Part shown: piece by piece, positions 26,797 through 35,607 of the stretch
Numbering within the stretch: the first letter of the stretch is position 1
Layout: each line of letters begins with the position of its first letter
Source of the DNA: CAYNRA01 sp046293395
GTDB taxonomy: Bacteria > Bacteroidota > Bacteroidia > Cytophagales > Spirosomataceae
Length of the DNA stretch: 64,000 nt
Reading direction: 5' to 3'
Assembly (NCBI GenBank): GCA_046293395.1
Contig: JBKBOU010000002.1
Span: 248,001 to 312,000, forward strand
Notes under the pieces: model-generated
Seen by the model: the letters and a program-made list of their open reading frames with translations, nothing else
What the model was told of the DNA's origin: nothing
Databases searched by the model: none
Position numbers and translations under genes: made by a program

Positions 26797-26878
26797 TTAT
26801 AGTCCATCGCTCTTCCTAATTTCTTAAAATTATCTTCATAATTAGTTCATAATCAATTCATTATTTTGTAATAAAAAA

Positions 26879-26965
26879 ATGAATACATTACTAGGTACAA
26901 TTCGTGAGTGGAAGAATTACTTCCTTTTTTTGTTTTCTATTGCCGTGTATTATCTCCTTTTCTAA
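26879..26965 (+). CDS. Candidate tiny membrane peptide, 28 aa
   Basis: ATG to TAA ORF: polar MNTLLGTIREWKN then a hydrophobic run YFLFLFSIAVYYLLF long enough to span a membrane. It is followed 46 bases later by a terminator with a T-rich end on this strand. No ribosome-binding site or clear promoter; may be chance in an AT-rich spacer. Confidence 0.3.
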   Translation: MNTLLGTIREWKNYFLFLFSIAVYYLLF

Positions 26966-27010
26966 TTCTCTCTTTATTTCAAAAAGATTCGTTCCGGTAT
27001 CGCAATACGA

Positions 27011-27044
27011 AAAGAGAGGCTACCAAAATGGGTAGCCTCTCTTT
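27011..27044. terminator. Bidirectional terminator
   Basis: Perfect 14-base arms AAAGAGAGGCTACC and complement around AAAATG. It ends the PiT gene (minus strand, stop at 27073) and may end a small plus-strand transcript. Confidence 0.82.
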
Positions 27045-27072
27045 CATTTTTATATTTGTATTAAAAGAAGTT

Positions 27073-28491
27073 TTACGCAATCAACCAACGGAGGAAGATA
27101 AAGAGAACCGCTGATAAGAGAATCGATACAGGAAGCGTAAGTACCCAAGCGATAGCGATATTTCGGATAGTTCCAGCTTGGAGGTTTTTCACTCCTTTAC
27201 TCGCTACCATCGTACCGGCGATACCCGAAGATAGCGTATGAGTTGTACTTACAGGTAAACCAAACCCAGATGCTAAACCGATGGTTGCCGCGGCAACTAA
27301 CTCAGCAGAAGCACCTTGCGCATACGTCAAGTGAGATTTACCGATTTTCTCACCGACAGTCACCACGATTCGCTTCCAACCAATCATTGTTCCTAGTCCT
27401 AGCGAAAGTGAAATCATCAGAATAACCCAGAAAGGTGCGTAGTCTGTGTAGGCACGAATGCCTTTTTCTTCTTCCGTAGCTAATTTTTTTAGTGTTTTTT
27501 TATCTGCGTCACTCAATTCGATTAGCTCATTGTCCACAATTTTCTTGACATTACTACTAATCAAGAGGACATCTTTGCGTAGCTCCAAATTATCTTTGTC
27601 GCTGAATTTCGCTTTACCTGACAAAAGTTTAAGTTCAGCTACTTTTTCTCTCGTGGTTACAATTCGGTTAATATCAGCTTGCGACAAATTTGTGGTATCA
27701 ATTTTATTCGTAATTTCTTCAATAATAGCCATGCTCGGTTTTAATTGTCCTAAATCGCTATTCGGATTAATCGAAAAATACGAAGGTAGAATGCCGATTA
27801 GAATAAGCATCATCAAACCGATTCCTTTTTGTCCGTCATTTCTACCATGGAAGAAACTCACGAGCGTACACGTGATAATCAGTGACCAACGAATCCAGAC
27901 AGGTGGTTTTTGGTTTTTCTTTGGCTCAGAAGTGATTTGCTGACGAATTTCTTTGGAAACAGAATTACGAATCACAAACATGAGTATTACCGCCATTGTA
28001 AAACCAATCAATGGGGCTAAAAATAAGCCTGTAAAGACGCTTTTTGCTTTATCCCAGTTAATAGCTGCTACGCCCATTGTGTTGTCAGGAAGTAACGCAT
28101 AGCCCAAACCAACACCCAAAATTGCACCAATAAGCGTGTGTGAGCTGGAAGATGGAAGACCGAAGTACCAAGTTCCGAAATTCCAGATGATGGCGCTCAA
28201 AAGCAAGGCCAAAACCATGGCAATACTTTGATATACGTTTTGGTCAATAAGCAGTTCAACGGGGAGTAAATTAACGATACTCAGCCCGACCCCTACTCCA
28301 CCGGTAATTACTCCGACGAAGTTCATGATACCAGACCAAACGACTGCTTGTGTTGGTTTCAAGGAATTGGTGTAAATAACAGTCGCTACGGCGTTTGCTG
28401 TGTCGTGAAAACCGTTGATAAACTCAAACGCACAAGCCGCGACGATGGCTATGGTGAGAAGTATAAAAATGTCAAGTTCTAGTCCAAACAT
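27073..28491 (-). CDS. PiT-family inorganic phosphate transporter
   Basis: Inner-membrane phosphate:cation symporter, 472 residues. The duplicated family signature is visible as GFHDTANAVAT (26-36 region) and GLPVSTTHTLSS, with SSSSHTLIG in the first half and HGRNDGQKGIG in the second. Between the halves, roughly residues 245-345, is a long charged cytoplasmic insertion (many Lys/Asp/Glu, helix-forming), larger than in E. coli PitA and found in many Bacteroidota homologues. It lies upstream of the beta-helix/TonB pair with a 575-base gap, so it is a separate transcript. Confidence 0.92.
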   Translation of the reverse strand: MFGLELDIFILLTIAIVAACAFEFINGFHDTANAVATVIYTNSLKPTQAVVWSGIMNFVGVITGGVGVGLSIVNLLPVELLIDQNVYQSIAMVLALLLSAIIWNFGTWYFGLPSSSSHTLIGAILGVGLGYALLPDNTMGVAAINWDKAKSVFTGLFLAPLIGFTMAVILMFVIRNSVSKEIRQQITSEPKKNQKPPVWIRWSLIITCTLVSFFHGRNDGQKGIGLMMLILIGILPSYFSINPNSDLGQLKPSMAIIEEITNKIDTTNLSQADINRIVTTREKVAELKLLSGKAKFSDKDNLELRKDVLLISSNVKKIVDNELIELSDADKKTLKKLATEEEKGIRAYTDYAPFWVILMISLSLGLGTMIGWKRIVVTVGEKIGKSHLTYAQGASAELVAAATIGLASGFGLPVSTTHTLSSGIAGTMVASKGVKNLQAGTIRNIAIAWVLTLPVSILLSAVLFIFLRWLIA

Positions 28492-28620
28492 AAGAATTGA
28501 ATTAAGTGAATTTCAGTGATTTCATATTGGTGGTGCAAATTTGTACTTATTTTAGTTAAGCCCCAACCCCAAAGAGGTTATCTTGTATTATCAAATAATT
28601 AAATTTTCAGAAAACGGGTA

Positions 28621-29667
28621 TTAATCTTTGTTCTTGATAGCCAATTGCCCGCACGCTGCATCAATATCTTTGCCACGGCTACGGCGTACATTTACGATGA
28701 CGCCACGACTTTCCAGAAATCCGGCGAAGTTTTCAATCGCTTTTGGGTCAGCGTTGACATATTTCGCCTCAGCAATCGGATTGTATTCGATGATATTTAC
28801 TTTGGAGGGGACTTTTTTGGTAAATTCCCAAAGTTCTCTTGCATCACTGATTTGGTCGTTGAAACCATGGAAAACGATGTATTCCAACGTAATTCGATTT
28901 TGAGTTTTGGCGTAAAAATAAGCCAATGCTTCCGCTAAATTTGCCAAACTATTGCTTTCATTAATCGGCATAATTTGGTTTCGTTTTTCATCGTTCGCAG
29001 CATGAAGAGAAAGCGCCAGATTGAATTTCACCTCGTCATCGGCTAATTTTTTAATCATTTTAGCAATACCCGCCGTAGAAAGTGTAATTCTACGAGGAGA
29101 CCAATTGAGTCCTTCGGGTGAAGTAATGTACTGAATTGACTGCAAGACGTTGGTATAATTCAACAAAGGTTCGCCCATTCCCATATAGACGATGTTCGTC
29201 AAGGGTGCTTGGTAATGTTCTTCCGCTTGCTTTTTGATTAAGACCACTTGGTCGTAAATCTCAGCCGCATCTAAGTTACGCTCTCTGTTCATATAACCTG
29301 TTGCACAAAATTTACACGTCAACGAACAACCCACTTGTGAAGACACGCAGGCGGTCATTCGGTCATCTGCTGGAATAAGGACACCTTCTACTAGATGTCC
29401 GTCATGCAAACGAAAACCCGATTTGATAGTTCTGTCGTTACTAATTTGACTTGATGAAACTTGAACGGGATAAATGGCAAAGTTATCTTCTAAAAATTCC
29501 CGTGTTTTGACCGACAAATTGGTCATTTCTTGAAATGATACTGCCGATTTCTGCCAAAGCCATTCCCATATCTGTTTTGCTCGAAATGCTTTTTCGCCAG
29601 AATCCACTAAAAACTGCTTAATCTCTTGGAAACTAGCCTCTCGTATATCTTTTTTACTCTTTTTCAA
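28621..29667 (-). CDS. rlmN: 23S rRNA (A2503-C2)/tRNA methyltransferase RlmN
   Basis: Radical SAM enzyme methylating C2 of A2503 in 23S rRNA and A37 in some tRNAs. The [4Fe-4S] cysteines C114, C118, C121 lie in CSLTCKFCATG, and the methyl-carrying second cysteine is C339 near the C-terminus (DAACGQLA). At 348 residues its length and architecture (helix-hairpin-helix N-terminal domain, then radical SAM barrel) are standard. Single gene between the PiT transporter and the aspartyl protease. Confidence 0.95.
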   Translation of the reverse strand: MKKSKKDIREASFQEIKQFLVDSGEKAFRAKQIWEWLWQKSAVSFQEMTNLSVKTREFLEDNFAIYPVQVSSSQISNDRTIKSGFRLHDGHLVEGVLIPADDRMTACVSSQVGCSLTCKFCATGYMNRERNLDAAEIYDQVVLIKKQAEEHYQAPLTNIVYMGMGEPLLNYTNVLQSIQYITSPEGLNWSPRRITLSTAGIAKMIKKLADDEVKFNLALSLHAANDEKRNQIMPINESNSLANLAEALAYFYAKTQNRITLEYIVFHGFNDQISDARELWEFTKKVPSKVNIIEYNPIAEAKYVNADPKAIENFAGFLESRGVIVNVRRSRGKDIDAACGQLAIKNKD

Positions 29668-29874
29668 TTCCCTATTTTTTTACAAAATTCCGAAATATAT
29701 CGCATACCAACAAAGAAATCAACGGATATAGCGGGAAATGGCCCGTGCTTCATTTTATAAAATATCATTATTCACAAAAACCATTGTCTCTTACCAAGAG
29801 TTACGTATATTTCTGTGCATTCACGAAAAGGAAGCAGAAATGAGCAATCCGTTTACTATTAATGTCCTATTTAC

Positions 29875-31146
29875 ATGAGATACGTGGGTATAGCATTCCT
29901 TTTTTTATTTGTTCTTACAACAGAGAGTTCAGGACAAAAGAAAACAGCTGAACCCGTTCCTTTTGGGTATCATTTTACGTCCAAGAAGCAGAAAGTCGCA
30001 CATATTCCTTTCGAAATTCATTCCAATTTACTCGTCATAAAAATCACCATCGACCAATCAGATACGTTGCGTTTTATCCTCGATACAGGTGTAAGTTCGA
30101 CTATTATCACTGACCCTGAAGTGGCACAAAAGATTGGTTATAAGTATGTTCGGACGGTTGCGATTACCGGTGCCGGTGAAGGCGAACCACTCATGGCTCA
30201 GGTTTCAATTGGGCATACGCTTCGGCTCGGTGACGTGCAGGCATTCCAACAAAATTTGGTCGTTCTCAACGAAGATATTTTGCATCTTTCTGACTTCATG
30301 GGCATCCCGATTCATGGAATTTTTGGGTATGATTTATTCAATACATTTGTCGTAACAATTGATTATGAGAACAAAGAACTCTTTTTACGTTCAAATGAAT
30401 CGTTTTCGCCACGACCAAGAAGGTATGGTACGTCTTATCCAATGACTGTCACGCAAAGCAAACCCTACATTGAGTCTATGTCTATTTCTGTCAAGGATTC
30501 TACTACAAAACCAGTTCGTTTGGTGATTGATACAGGTGCTGGCCACGCACTTTTATTAAATCAAGAAAGTGAAAATGGAACATTGCCCTTGCCTTCTAAA
30601 GTCATTCGGGCAAACTTAGGTCGAGGATTAAACGGAGATATAAGTGGACATGTGGGGCGGGTACAGACTGTTAAAATCGGCTCGTTGAAATTACACAATG
30701 TACTGGCTTCTTTTCCGGACGAAGCCTCTTTCGGTACTAAATTTCTTGCTCAAGAACAAAGCAGGCAGGGAAGCGTAGGCGGAGAATTTCTACGAAGATT
30801 CCGTGTGACATTTGATTACCGTGGGGGGCGATTATTTCTTAAACCCAATAAACCAAGAGTGCGAGAACCGTTTGAACATGATATGAGCGGACTGGAAATA
30901 AGAGGAAAAAATAAAGACCTAAGTCAAGTTTATATACAAAAAGTAGTGGAATCGTCTCCTGCTGATGAAGCAGGTCTGCAACCTGGTGACGAATTAGTAT
31001 TCATTAATAATCAACGAGTTACAGACCTGACACTCAGCGAAATATACAAATTATTATCTAGTAAAGAAGGACGAGAAATTGAGTTATTCGTACGTCGAAA
31101 CGAAGAAGTTATCTTCGCCTATTTTCGACTTAAACGATTTATCTAG
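29875..31146 (+). CDS. Retropepsin-like aspartyl protease with PDZ domain
   Basis: Exported 423-residue protein: signal peptide (1-20), two aspartyl-protease half domains each with DTG (D70 in FILDTGVSST, D219 in LVIDTGAG), and a C-terminal PDZ domain (about 335-420) with VVESSPADEAGLQPGDELVFINNQRV. Two DTG motifs in one chain mean it can act as a monomer. Such proteins are typical of Bacteroidota; the substrate is unknown. A TATATTTC element preceded by TTG at 19 bases lies around 29786-29815. It ends exactly where the convergent outer-membrane gene ends. Confidence 0.87.
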   Translation: MRYVGIAFLFLFVLTTESSGQKKTAEPVPFGYHFTSKKQKVAHIPFEIHSNLLVIKITIDQSDTLRFILDTGVSSTIITDPEVAQKIGYKYVRTVAITGAGEGEPLMAQVSIGHTLRLGDVQAFQQNLVVLNEDILHLSDFMGIPIHGIFGYDLFNTFVVTIDYENKELFLRSNESFSPRPRRYGTSYPMTVTQSKPYIESMSISVKDSTTKPVRLVIDTGAGHALLLNQESENGTLPLPSKVIRANLGRGLNGDISGHVGRVQTVKIGSLKLHNVLASFPDEASFGTKFLAQEQSRQGSVGGEFLRRFRVTFDYRGGRLFLKPNKPRVREPFEHDMSGLEIRGKNKDLSQVYIQKVVESSPADEAGLQPGDELVFINNQRVTDLTLSEIYKLLSSKEGREIELFVRRNEEVIFAYFRLKRFI

Positions 31147-31917
31147 TTACCATTTTACGCCAATACTTATTCCTCCTGTTACTTGAACACCGTCATTTTG
31201 AATTGCTCGGTCGATGGTAGAACTTATACCGTTGTAGTATGTGTATTGTCCTGCATTCCCTCCCGATTGTTCTTGCGAAATCACGTTTGTATTTAATAGT
31301 CGAAGACCTGCACCAATGGAAAAATCCAAGTACAAATATTGAAACATCGTAAATTGAAGACCAATATTTACACTCGGTGTGACACCTACATACGAAATTT
31401 TGCCAAAATTGGTCACTTTCATTGGCTCAAAAGAACCAGACCCAGAGTTATTCCCTCTTGAATAATCAAAGAAACTCTTGTCGAAATCATTCACAGAGTA
31501 ATCCATCTTGAGAGTTGGAGCCCAATAAACGCCCAAGCTACCGTAATTATCCAACCAAGTTCCTTTTTCTAAACGAGTAAATGCGGGTACATACATACGT
31601 CTTTCTATTTGCCCCGTTAATCCAGTCCATTTACTAAAATTATCAATAGACTCATTTATCCCTCCAATTATTGCGCTACTATTCATCGCTTCATTACTGT
31701 ATCTAATTCCTAACATGACATTGGTACTTCGCGTCTTGTCTTTGTTGAACATCTCCGTACCAAAAGCCATCGAACTTGTCGCTAATGGGAGAGGATATAA
31801 CTTCAGAAGGACTAATTTTTCTGGCTCTTTTTCTTGGGCAAATGTGTGTGAAAATTGACCTAGAAGTAGGCAAACACCCAAAAGTGTTGTGGTAATTTTG
31901 TGTATCTTTGTTCTCAT
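31147..31917 (-). CDS. Outer-membrane-type protein of unknown function
   Basis: 256 residues from ATG at 31917 (MRTKIHKITTTLLGVCLLLG, signal peptide to AQ near 28). The body alternates polar and hydrophobic residues with many aromatic residues and Tyr/Gly at strand ends (GAGLRLLNTNV, SIGVKW end), as in small beta-barrels. The -7-like TACATTTG at 31943-31936 would place a transcript start after the alternative ATG at 31938, so 31917 is preferred. It is convergent with the aspartyl protease, with no gap. Confidence 0.7.
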   Translation of the reverse strand: MRTKIHKITTTLLGVCLLLGQFSHTFAQEKEPEKLVLLKLYPLPLATSSMAFGTEMFNKDKTRSTNVMLGIRYSNEAMNSSAIIGGINESIDNFSKWTGLTGQIERRMYVPAFTRLEKGTWLDNYGSLGVYWAPTLKMDYSVNDFDKSFFDYSRGNNSGSGSFEPMKVTNFGKISYVGVTPSVNIGLQFTMFQYLYLDFSIGAGLRLLNTNVISQEQSGGNAGQYTYYNGISSTIDRAIQNDGVQVTGGISIGVKW

Positions 31918-31935
31918 TATTTTGTTATTTATATT

Positions 31936-31943
31936 CAAATGTA
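31936..31943 (-). promoter_or_regulatory. Candidate -7 element of outer-membrane protein gene
   Basis: TACATTTG on the minus strand, 19 bases before the ATG at 31917. It supports that start over the upstream in-frame ATG at 31938. Confidence 0.45.
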
Positions 31944-32034
31944 AGTATAACTTTTAATAATTTGTTTTCTTTCGCTATTCTTTTCGCATCTACTCAAAAA
32001 ACATTCCACGTATAAGACCCATTTATCCAGACAA

Positions 32035-33009
32035 ATGAAATCAAATAAAATCTTTTTGCTGCTCGTATTCTTAGGTATCAGTTATTTTTTATACCAAAAA
32101 GAAAGTCCAAACGCAACGAATCCATCGTCCACAGAAACCATTGGCGAAAACCCATACAAAGCGACAAAATCCAGGATTGACTCCAAAGTAGAAGAAGCTG
32201 AAAGTTTACTGGAAAAAGGGAAACAAACCTTGGAGGCAGTTAATGAGGTTAAAAAAGCGGTAGAAAACACCAAATCTGCGTTCAATGGTGGAAAAGCAAA
32301 ATCGGGAATTGTTCCAAGTGAAGATTTTTTTCCTCCCGTCCTCAAAAACGAAGAATTGGTTATCAAAGCAAATTATGCCTTGAGTTACAATGAAAAACAC
32401 GAACAAGCCGTTTGGGTTGCCTATTTCCTCCGCAAAGAACACGTCGTTGGCCAAGCAAGCCGTGACGGAAGTTCGTTTATCCCAGACCCAGCCGTTTCTA
32501 CCCAAACAGCCGTTACGTCTGATTACGCGCGAAGTGGCTTTGACCGCGGACACTTGGTTCCCGCCGCTGATTTTAAATGCTGCCAAGATTTAATGGACGA
32601 AACATTCTACATGAGCAATATTAGCCCACAAGCACCTGAATTTAACCGCGAAATTTGGGAACAACTCGAATCACAAGTAAGGCAATGGGTGCGCCGCGAC
32701 AAAGAGCTGCTCGTCATAACGGGCTCCGTAATTGGTGAAAGACCTAAAAAAATTGGAAATAAAACCAAAATATCCGTCCCGACTCACTTTTATAAAATTT
32801 TGGTTTACCAACCCAACCAACTTGCATCTGCCCGAATGATTGCCTTTTTACTACCGAACAAGGCAAGTTCTACTAAAAAATTAAGTGTCTATGCCAAAAG
32901 TGTGAAGGAATTAGAGGCATTTACAGGGAAAGATTTCTTTTCAAATATGCCCAAAAATTGGCAGTATAAACTGGAAAAACAAAATAATTGGATTGACTGG
33001 GCTAATTAA
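32035..33009 (+). CDS. Exported DNA/RNA non-specific endonuclease
   Basis: 324 residues with an N-terminal membrane anchor or signal (about 5-20), a low-complexity Lys/Glu helical linker (45-90), and a NUC (His-Me finger) domain. Catalytic H173 lies in FDRGHLVPAAD and the metal-binding asparagine is N204 in FNREIWEQLE. It cleaves DNA and RNA outside the cytoplasm, plausibly for nutrient recovery. First gene of a four-gene operon ending with uvrB; the next gene starts 11 bases later. Confidence 0.9.
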   Translation: MKSNKIFLLLVFLGISYFLYQKESPNATNPSSTETIGENPYKATKSRIDSKVEEAESLLEKGKQTLEAVNEVKKAVENTKSAFNGGKAKSGIVPSEDFFPPVLKNEELVIKANYALSYNEKHEQAVWVAYFLRKEHVVGQASRDGSSFIPDPAVSTQTAVTSDYARSGFDRGHLVPAADFKCCQDLMDETFYMSNISPQAPEFNREIWEQLESQVRQWVRRDKELLVITGSVIGERPKKIGNKTKISVPTHFYKILVYQPNQLASARMIAFLLPNKASSTKKLSVYAKSVKELEAFTGKDFFSNMPKNWQYKLEKQNNWIDWAN

Positions 33010-33020
33010 GTACACAAACT

Positions 33021-34949
33021 ATGCAATCCTCATCTATTGATTATTTACACGTCTTGCTGCAATCGCTCAGAGAGAATTTCTCTTTGGGCGACGATGCGAA
33101 GAAAAACCTACTTGCGTTTTTTCAAGACTCCAAAGAAAAACACCTCCTTTCTGAACAATTAGTCACTTTATTGAAAGACCGAAAATTAGTGGCACTTCTG
33201 AGCGAGGTAGGTATAGACGACCAAAAAGGATTTTTTAGTGAAATGAGTACCCGACTCGTTTATAAGTTCCTTCCACCAATTTTCTCTGATGCCGAGTTTA
33301 CCAAGATTATTCAACTTTACTTCCATAAAAAAGACGACTTTAAGTGGCTTCAAGCCATTTCTCAAGATGAATTAGCTGCTTTTTTCCTTTCTCTGCCCAC
33401 CGAACTATTTTTAACCGTTCAAAAACACGTAGAAAAAGAGTTTGTCAATACGATTTATGTTTTGGCACATAAAATAGCCTCCATCGGTATTGAACAAGAG
33501 GTAATTGCTAAATTACCGCACTTAGATGACTTAGAATCGCCCTTTTTAGGTTTAAGTAGAGAAGTAACCATGTATGTGGAACGTAAATTAACGGCTTCCG
33601 ATAAAGATACCACCACTGACTTTGGGCAGATTAAAATCATGGTTTCGCAATGTAAATCACAGATAAATTTGCTGTATAAACACAAGGACAAGTTCGGGAT
33701 TTCCCTAAAAATGACGGTGTTAATACGTAGATTGGAGAAATACTTATCCCGTTTACTTCAACTTCTTTCTTGGCTTGAGGCAAAAACACCGGAGACTAGA
33801 GCGATTTTGACATCCAAAATCCTTCAAGAAATTGTTTATACTCAGAATACAAAGTACAGTCTGCGGAGATACGTAGCCGATACTTTGCAGTTTCTGTCTT
33901 TCAAAGTAGTAGAAAATACCTCCAAAACGGGTGAAAACTACATCGCCTCTTCTAAAAAAGAATACTGGAAATTATTTAGAAAAGCCTTGGGCGGTGGTAT
34001 CGTTGTAGCTGTTCTATGCGGGATAAAAACAACGATATATTACCAACATTTCCCTATTTTTTGGGAAGCCCTTTTTTATAGTTTAAACTATTCGATTGGC
34101 TTCATTCTCATTCACTTATTGCGGTTTACATTGGCTACTAAGCAGCCCGCCATGACCGCCTCCACCATTGCAGCGACGTTAAGCAATGGAGGGAAAAACC
34201 CGAGTTGGCTTAGTAATTCAACACGTTTGCTGACCAACTTAACCCGAAGCCAATTTATCTCTCTTTTAGGCAATGCGCTCATCGCTTTTCCGATTGCCTA
34301 CGGACTTTCTTGGCTCAACTTTTGGATTACCGGTTATCACATTGCAAGCCCTCAGAAAGCCTATAAAATGATTCAAGAATTGCACCTATTGGATAGTTTA
34401 GCCCTACTTCACGCAGGGATTGCTGGTATTTATTTGATGATTTCTGGATTGATTTCTGGGTATTACGAGAACAAATGGATTTATAGCTCCATGCAAGATA
34501 GAATTTCTCAAAATACGTATTTAAAAGCGATTCTGAAACAAGAAAAACTAACACACTATGCGGCATTCCTGACCAGAAACATCGGAAGTTTAACAGGCAA
34601 TTTCTTCTTGGGGGTTTTTCTTGGCACTACCGCAGCTGTTGGATTTACGCTGGGTTTACCGATTGATATTCGGCACATTACCTTCGCATCAGGCAACTTT
34701 GGACTTGCCGCTGCCAGACTTGGTGAAACCTTGCCCCTCGCTATCATCGTTCATTCTTTGGTCGGGGTGGCGGTGATTGGGCTCATCAACGTTATCGTCA
34801 GTTTTGGTTTATCCATTGTCATTGCACTTAGTTCGCGCGGAACAAATTGGCAGGAAATCAAACAGCTAAGTAAAAGTGTATTTCTCCATTTTTTCCAAAA
34901 CAGCCTCAGCTTTGTTTATCCTGTTCAAGATAAATCCAAGAAAAAATGA
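33021..34949 (+). CDS. Gcr-family (COG4389) membrane protein, annotated elsewhere as 'site-specific recombinase'
   Basis: 642 residues. The N-terminal half (about 1-310) is soluble and helical; the second half has multiple membrane segments (about 325-345, 350-370, 415-440, 465-490, 525-580, 580-620). The family was named from a gonococcal gene but a polytopic membrane protein with no nuclease motif is unlikely to be a recombinase. The role is unknown, with transport or envelope function more plausible. It shares ATGA with the next methyltransferase gene and is cotranscribed with the nuclease and uvrB. Confidence 0.8.
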   Translation: MQSSSIDYLHVLLQSLRENFSLGDDAKKNLLAFFQDSKEKHLLSEQLVTLLKDRKLVALLSEVGIDDQKGFFSEMSTRLVYKFLPPIFSDAEFTKIIQLYFHKKDDFKWLQAISQDELAAFFLSLPTELFLTVQKHVEKEFVNTIYVLAHKIASIGIEQEVIAKLPHLDDLESPFLGLSREVTMYVERKLTASDKDTTTDFGQIKIMVSQCKSQINLLYKHKDKFGISLKMTVLIRRLEKYLSRLLQLLSWLEAKTPETRAILTSKILQEIVYTQNTKYSLRRYVADTLQFLSFKVVENTSKTGENYIASSKKEYWKLFRKALGGGIVVAVLCGIKTTIYYQHFPIFWEALFYSLNYSIGFILIHLLRFTLATKQPAMTASTIAATLSNGGKNPSWLSNSTRLLTNLTRSQFISLLGNALIAFPIAYGLSWLNFWITGYHIASPQKAYKMIQELHLLDSLALLHAGIAGIYLMISGLISGYYENKWIYSSMQDRISQNTYLKAILKQEKLTHYAAFLTRNIGSLTGNFFLGVFLGTTAAVGFTLGLPIDIRHITFASGNFGLAAARLGETLPLAIIVHSLVGVAVIGLINVIVSFGLSIVIALSSRGTNWQEIKQLSKSVFLHFFQNSLSFVYPVQDKSKKK

Positions 34950-35593
34950 AGTCTGTGCTGCCCTTCATTCCTGCAATAAAATATACTTTCTTGACACCGT
35001 ATTACGATGTAATTATCCAGTTGGTGGTTCCTGAAAAGAAAATTCGAAGGTTTGTAGCAAATCTAGTTTTTGATAAAAAAGAAGGGAAATTACTTGATGT
35101 AGGTGCAGGAACAGGAACACAACTAGCTTATATTCAAGAAATTAACCCTTCTCTTAGATTGTATGGATGGGATGTAGATAAACAAATTATGGAGATTGCC
35201 GAACAAAAAATCGGTCATTTTGCCCATTTGATATGTTCGCCTCCACCGTTGATTCCGTTTCCAGACAATTACTTCGATACAGTCTTGAGTACGTGGGTAT
35301 TTCATCATTTGTCAAACGAGCAAAAGAAAAATCTTTTTACGGAAATTCACCGTGTTCTTAAACCTGAAGGACAATTCCTGTTCGGAGATTGGGGAAAGCC
35401 CAAAACTATTTGGCTGCGAATGGCGTTTGGGCTAGTGCAATTGTTGGATAATTTTGAGACCATGCGCGCGCATGAAAAAGGAGAAATTCCTGAATTTATC
35501 ACACAAGCTGGATTTGACAATCGACAAGAAAGAGCTCATTTCCCCACGCTGATGGGCTCATTTTATATTATTACGGCAAATAAGCTAACTTAA
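34946..35593 (+). CDS. Class I SAM-dependent methyltransferase
   Basis: 215-residue Rossmann-fold enzyme. Motif I is LLDVGAGTGTQLAYI (about 51-65), motif II acidic residues in YGWDVDKQ, and motif post-II NYFDTVLSTWVFHHL. It resembles UbiE/MenG-like methyltransferases in its LKPEGQFLFGDWG motif, but the substrate is unknown. Its ATG overlaps the stop of the upstream membrane protein gene by 4 bases (ATGA), a sign of coupling with that protein. Confidence 0.85.
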   Translation: MKSVLPFIPAIKYTFLTPYYDVIIQLVVPEKKIRRFVANLVFDKKEGKLLDVGAGTGTQLAYIQEINPSLRLYGWDVDKQIMEIAEQKIGHFAHLICSPPPLIPFPDNYFDTVLSTWVFHHLSNEQKKNLFTEIHRVLKPEGQFLFGDWGKPKTIWLRMAFGLVQLLDNFETMRAHEKGEIPEFITQAGFDNRQERAHFPTLMGSFYIITANKLT

Positions 35594-35607
35594 ACTGTCT
35601 CGTTTTC

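Larger units (their letters stand above)
26498..27072. other. Intergenic region, 575 bases
   Basis: Contains a TACTTTTG promoter-like element for the beta-helix gene, a strong hairpin at 26765-26796, a 28-codon ORF with a membrane segment at 26879-26965, and a bidirectional terminator at 27011-27044. A short minus-strand ORF MNQAELIRFLL at about 26707-26742 has no support. Confidence 0.55.

Noticed and set aside
26908..27114. 68-codon ORF through the terminator at 27011-27044
   Set aside because: Runs through a strong hairpin into the 3' end of the PiT gene; translation is unlike any protein.
33021..34949. Mobile-element interpretation of the 'site-specific recombinase' homologue
   Set aside because: Membrane topology, no catalytic recombinase motif, lies in a stable core operon with uvrB.
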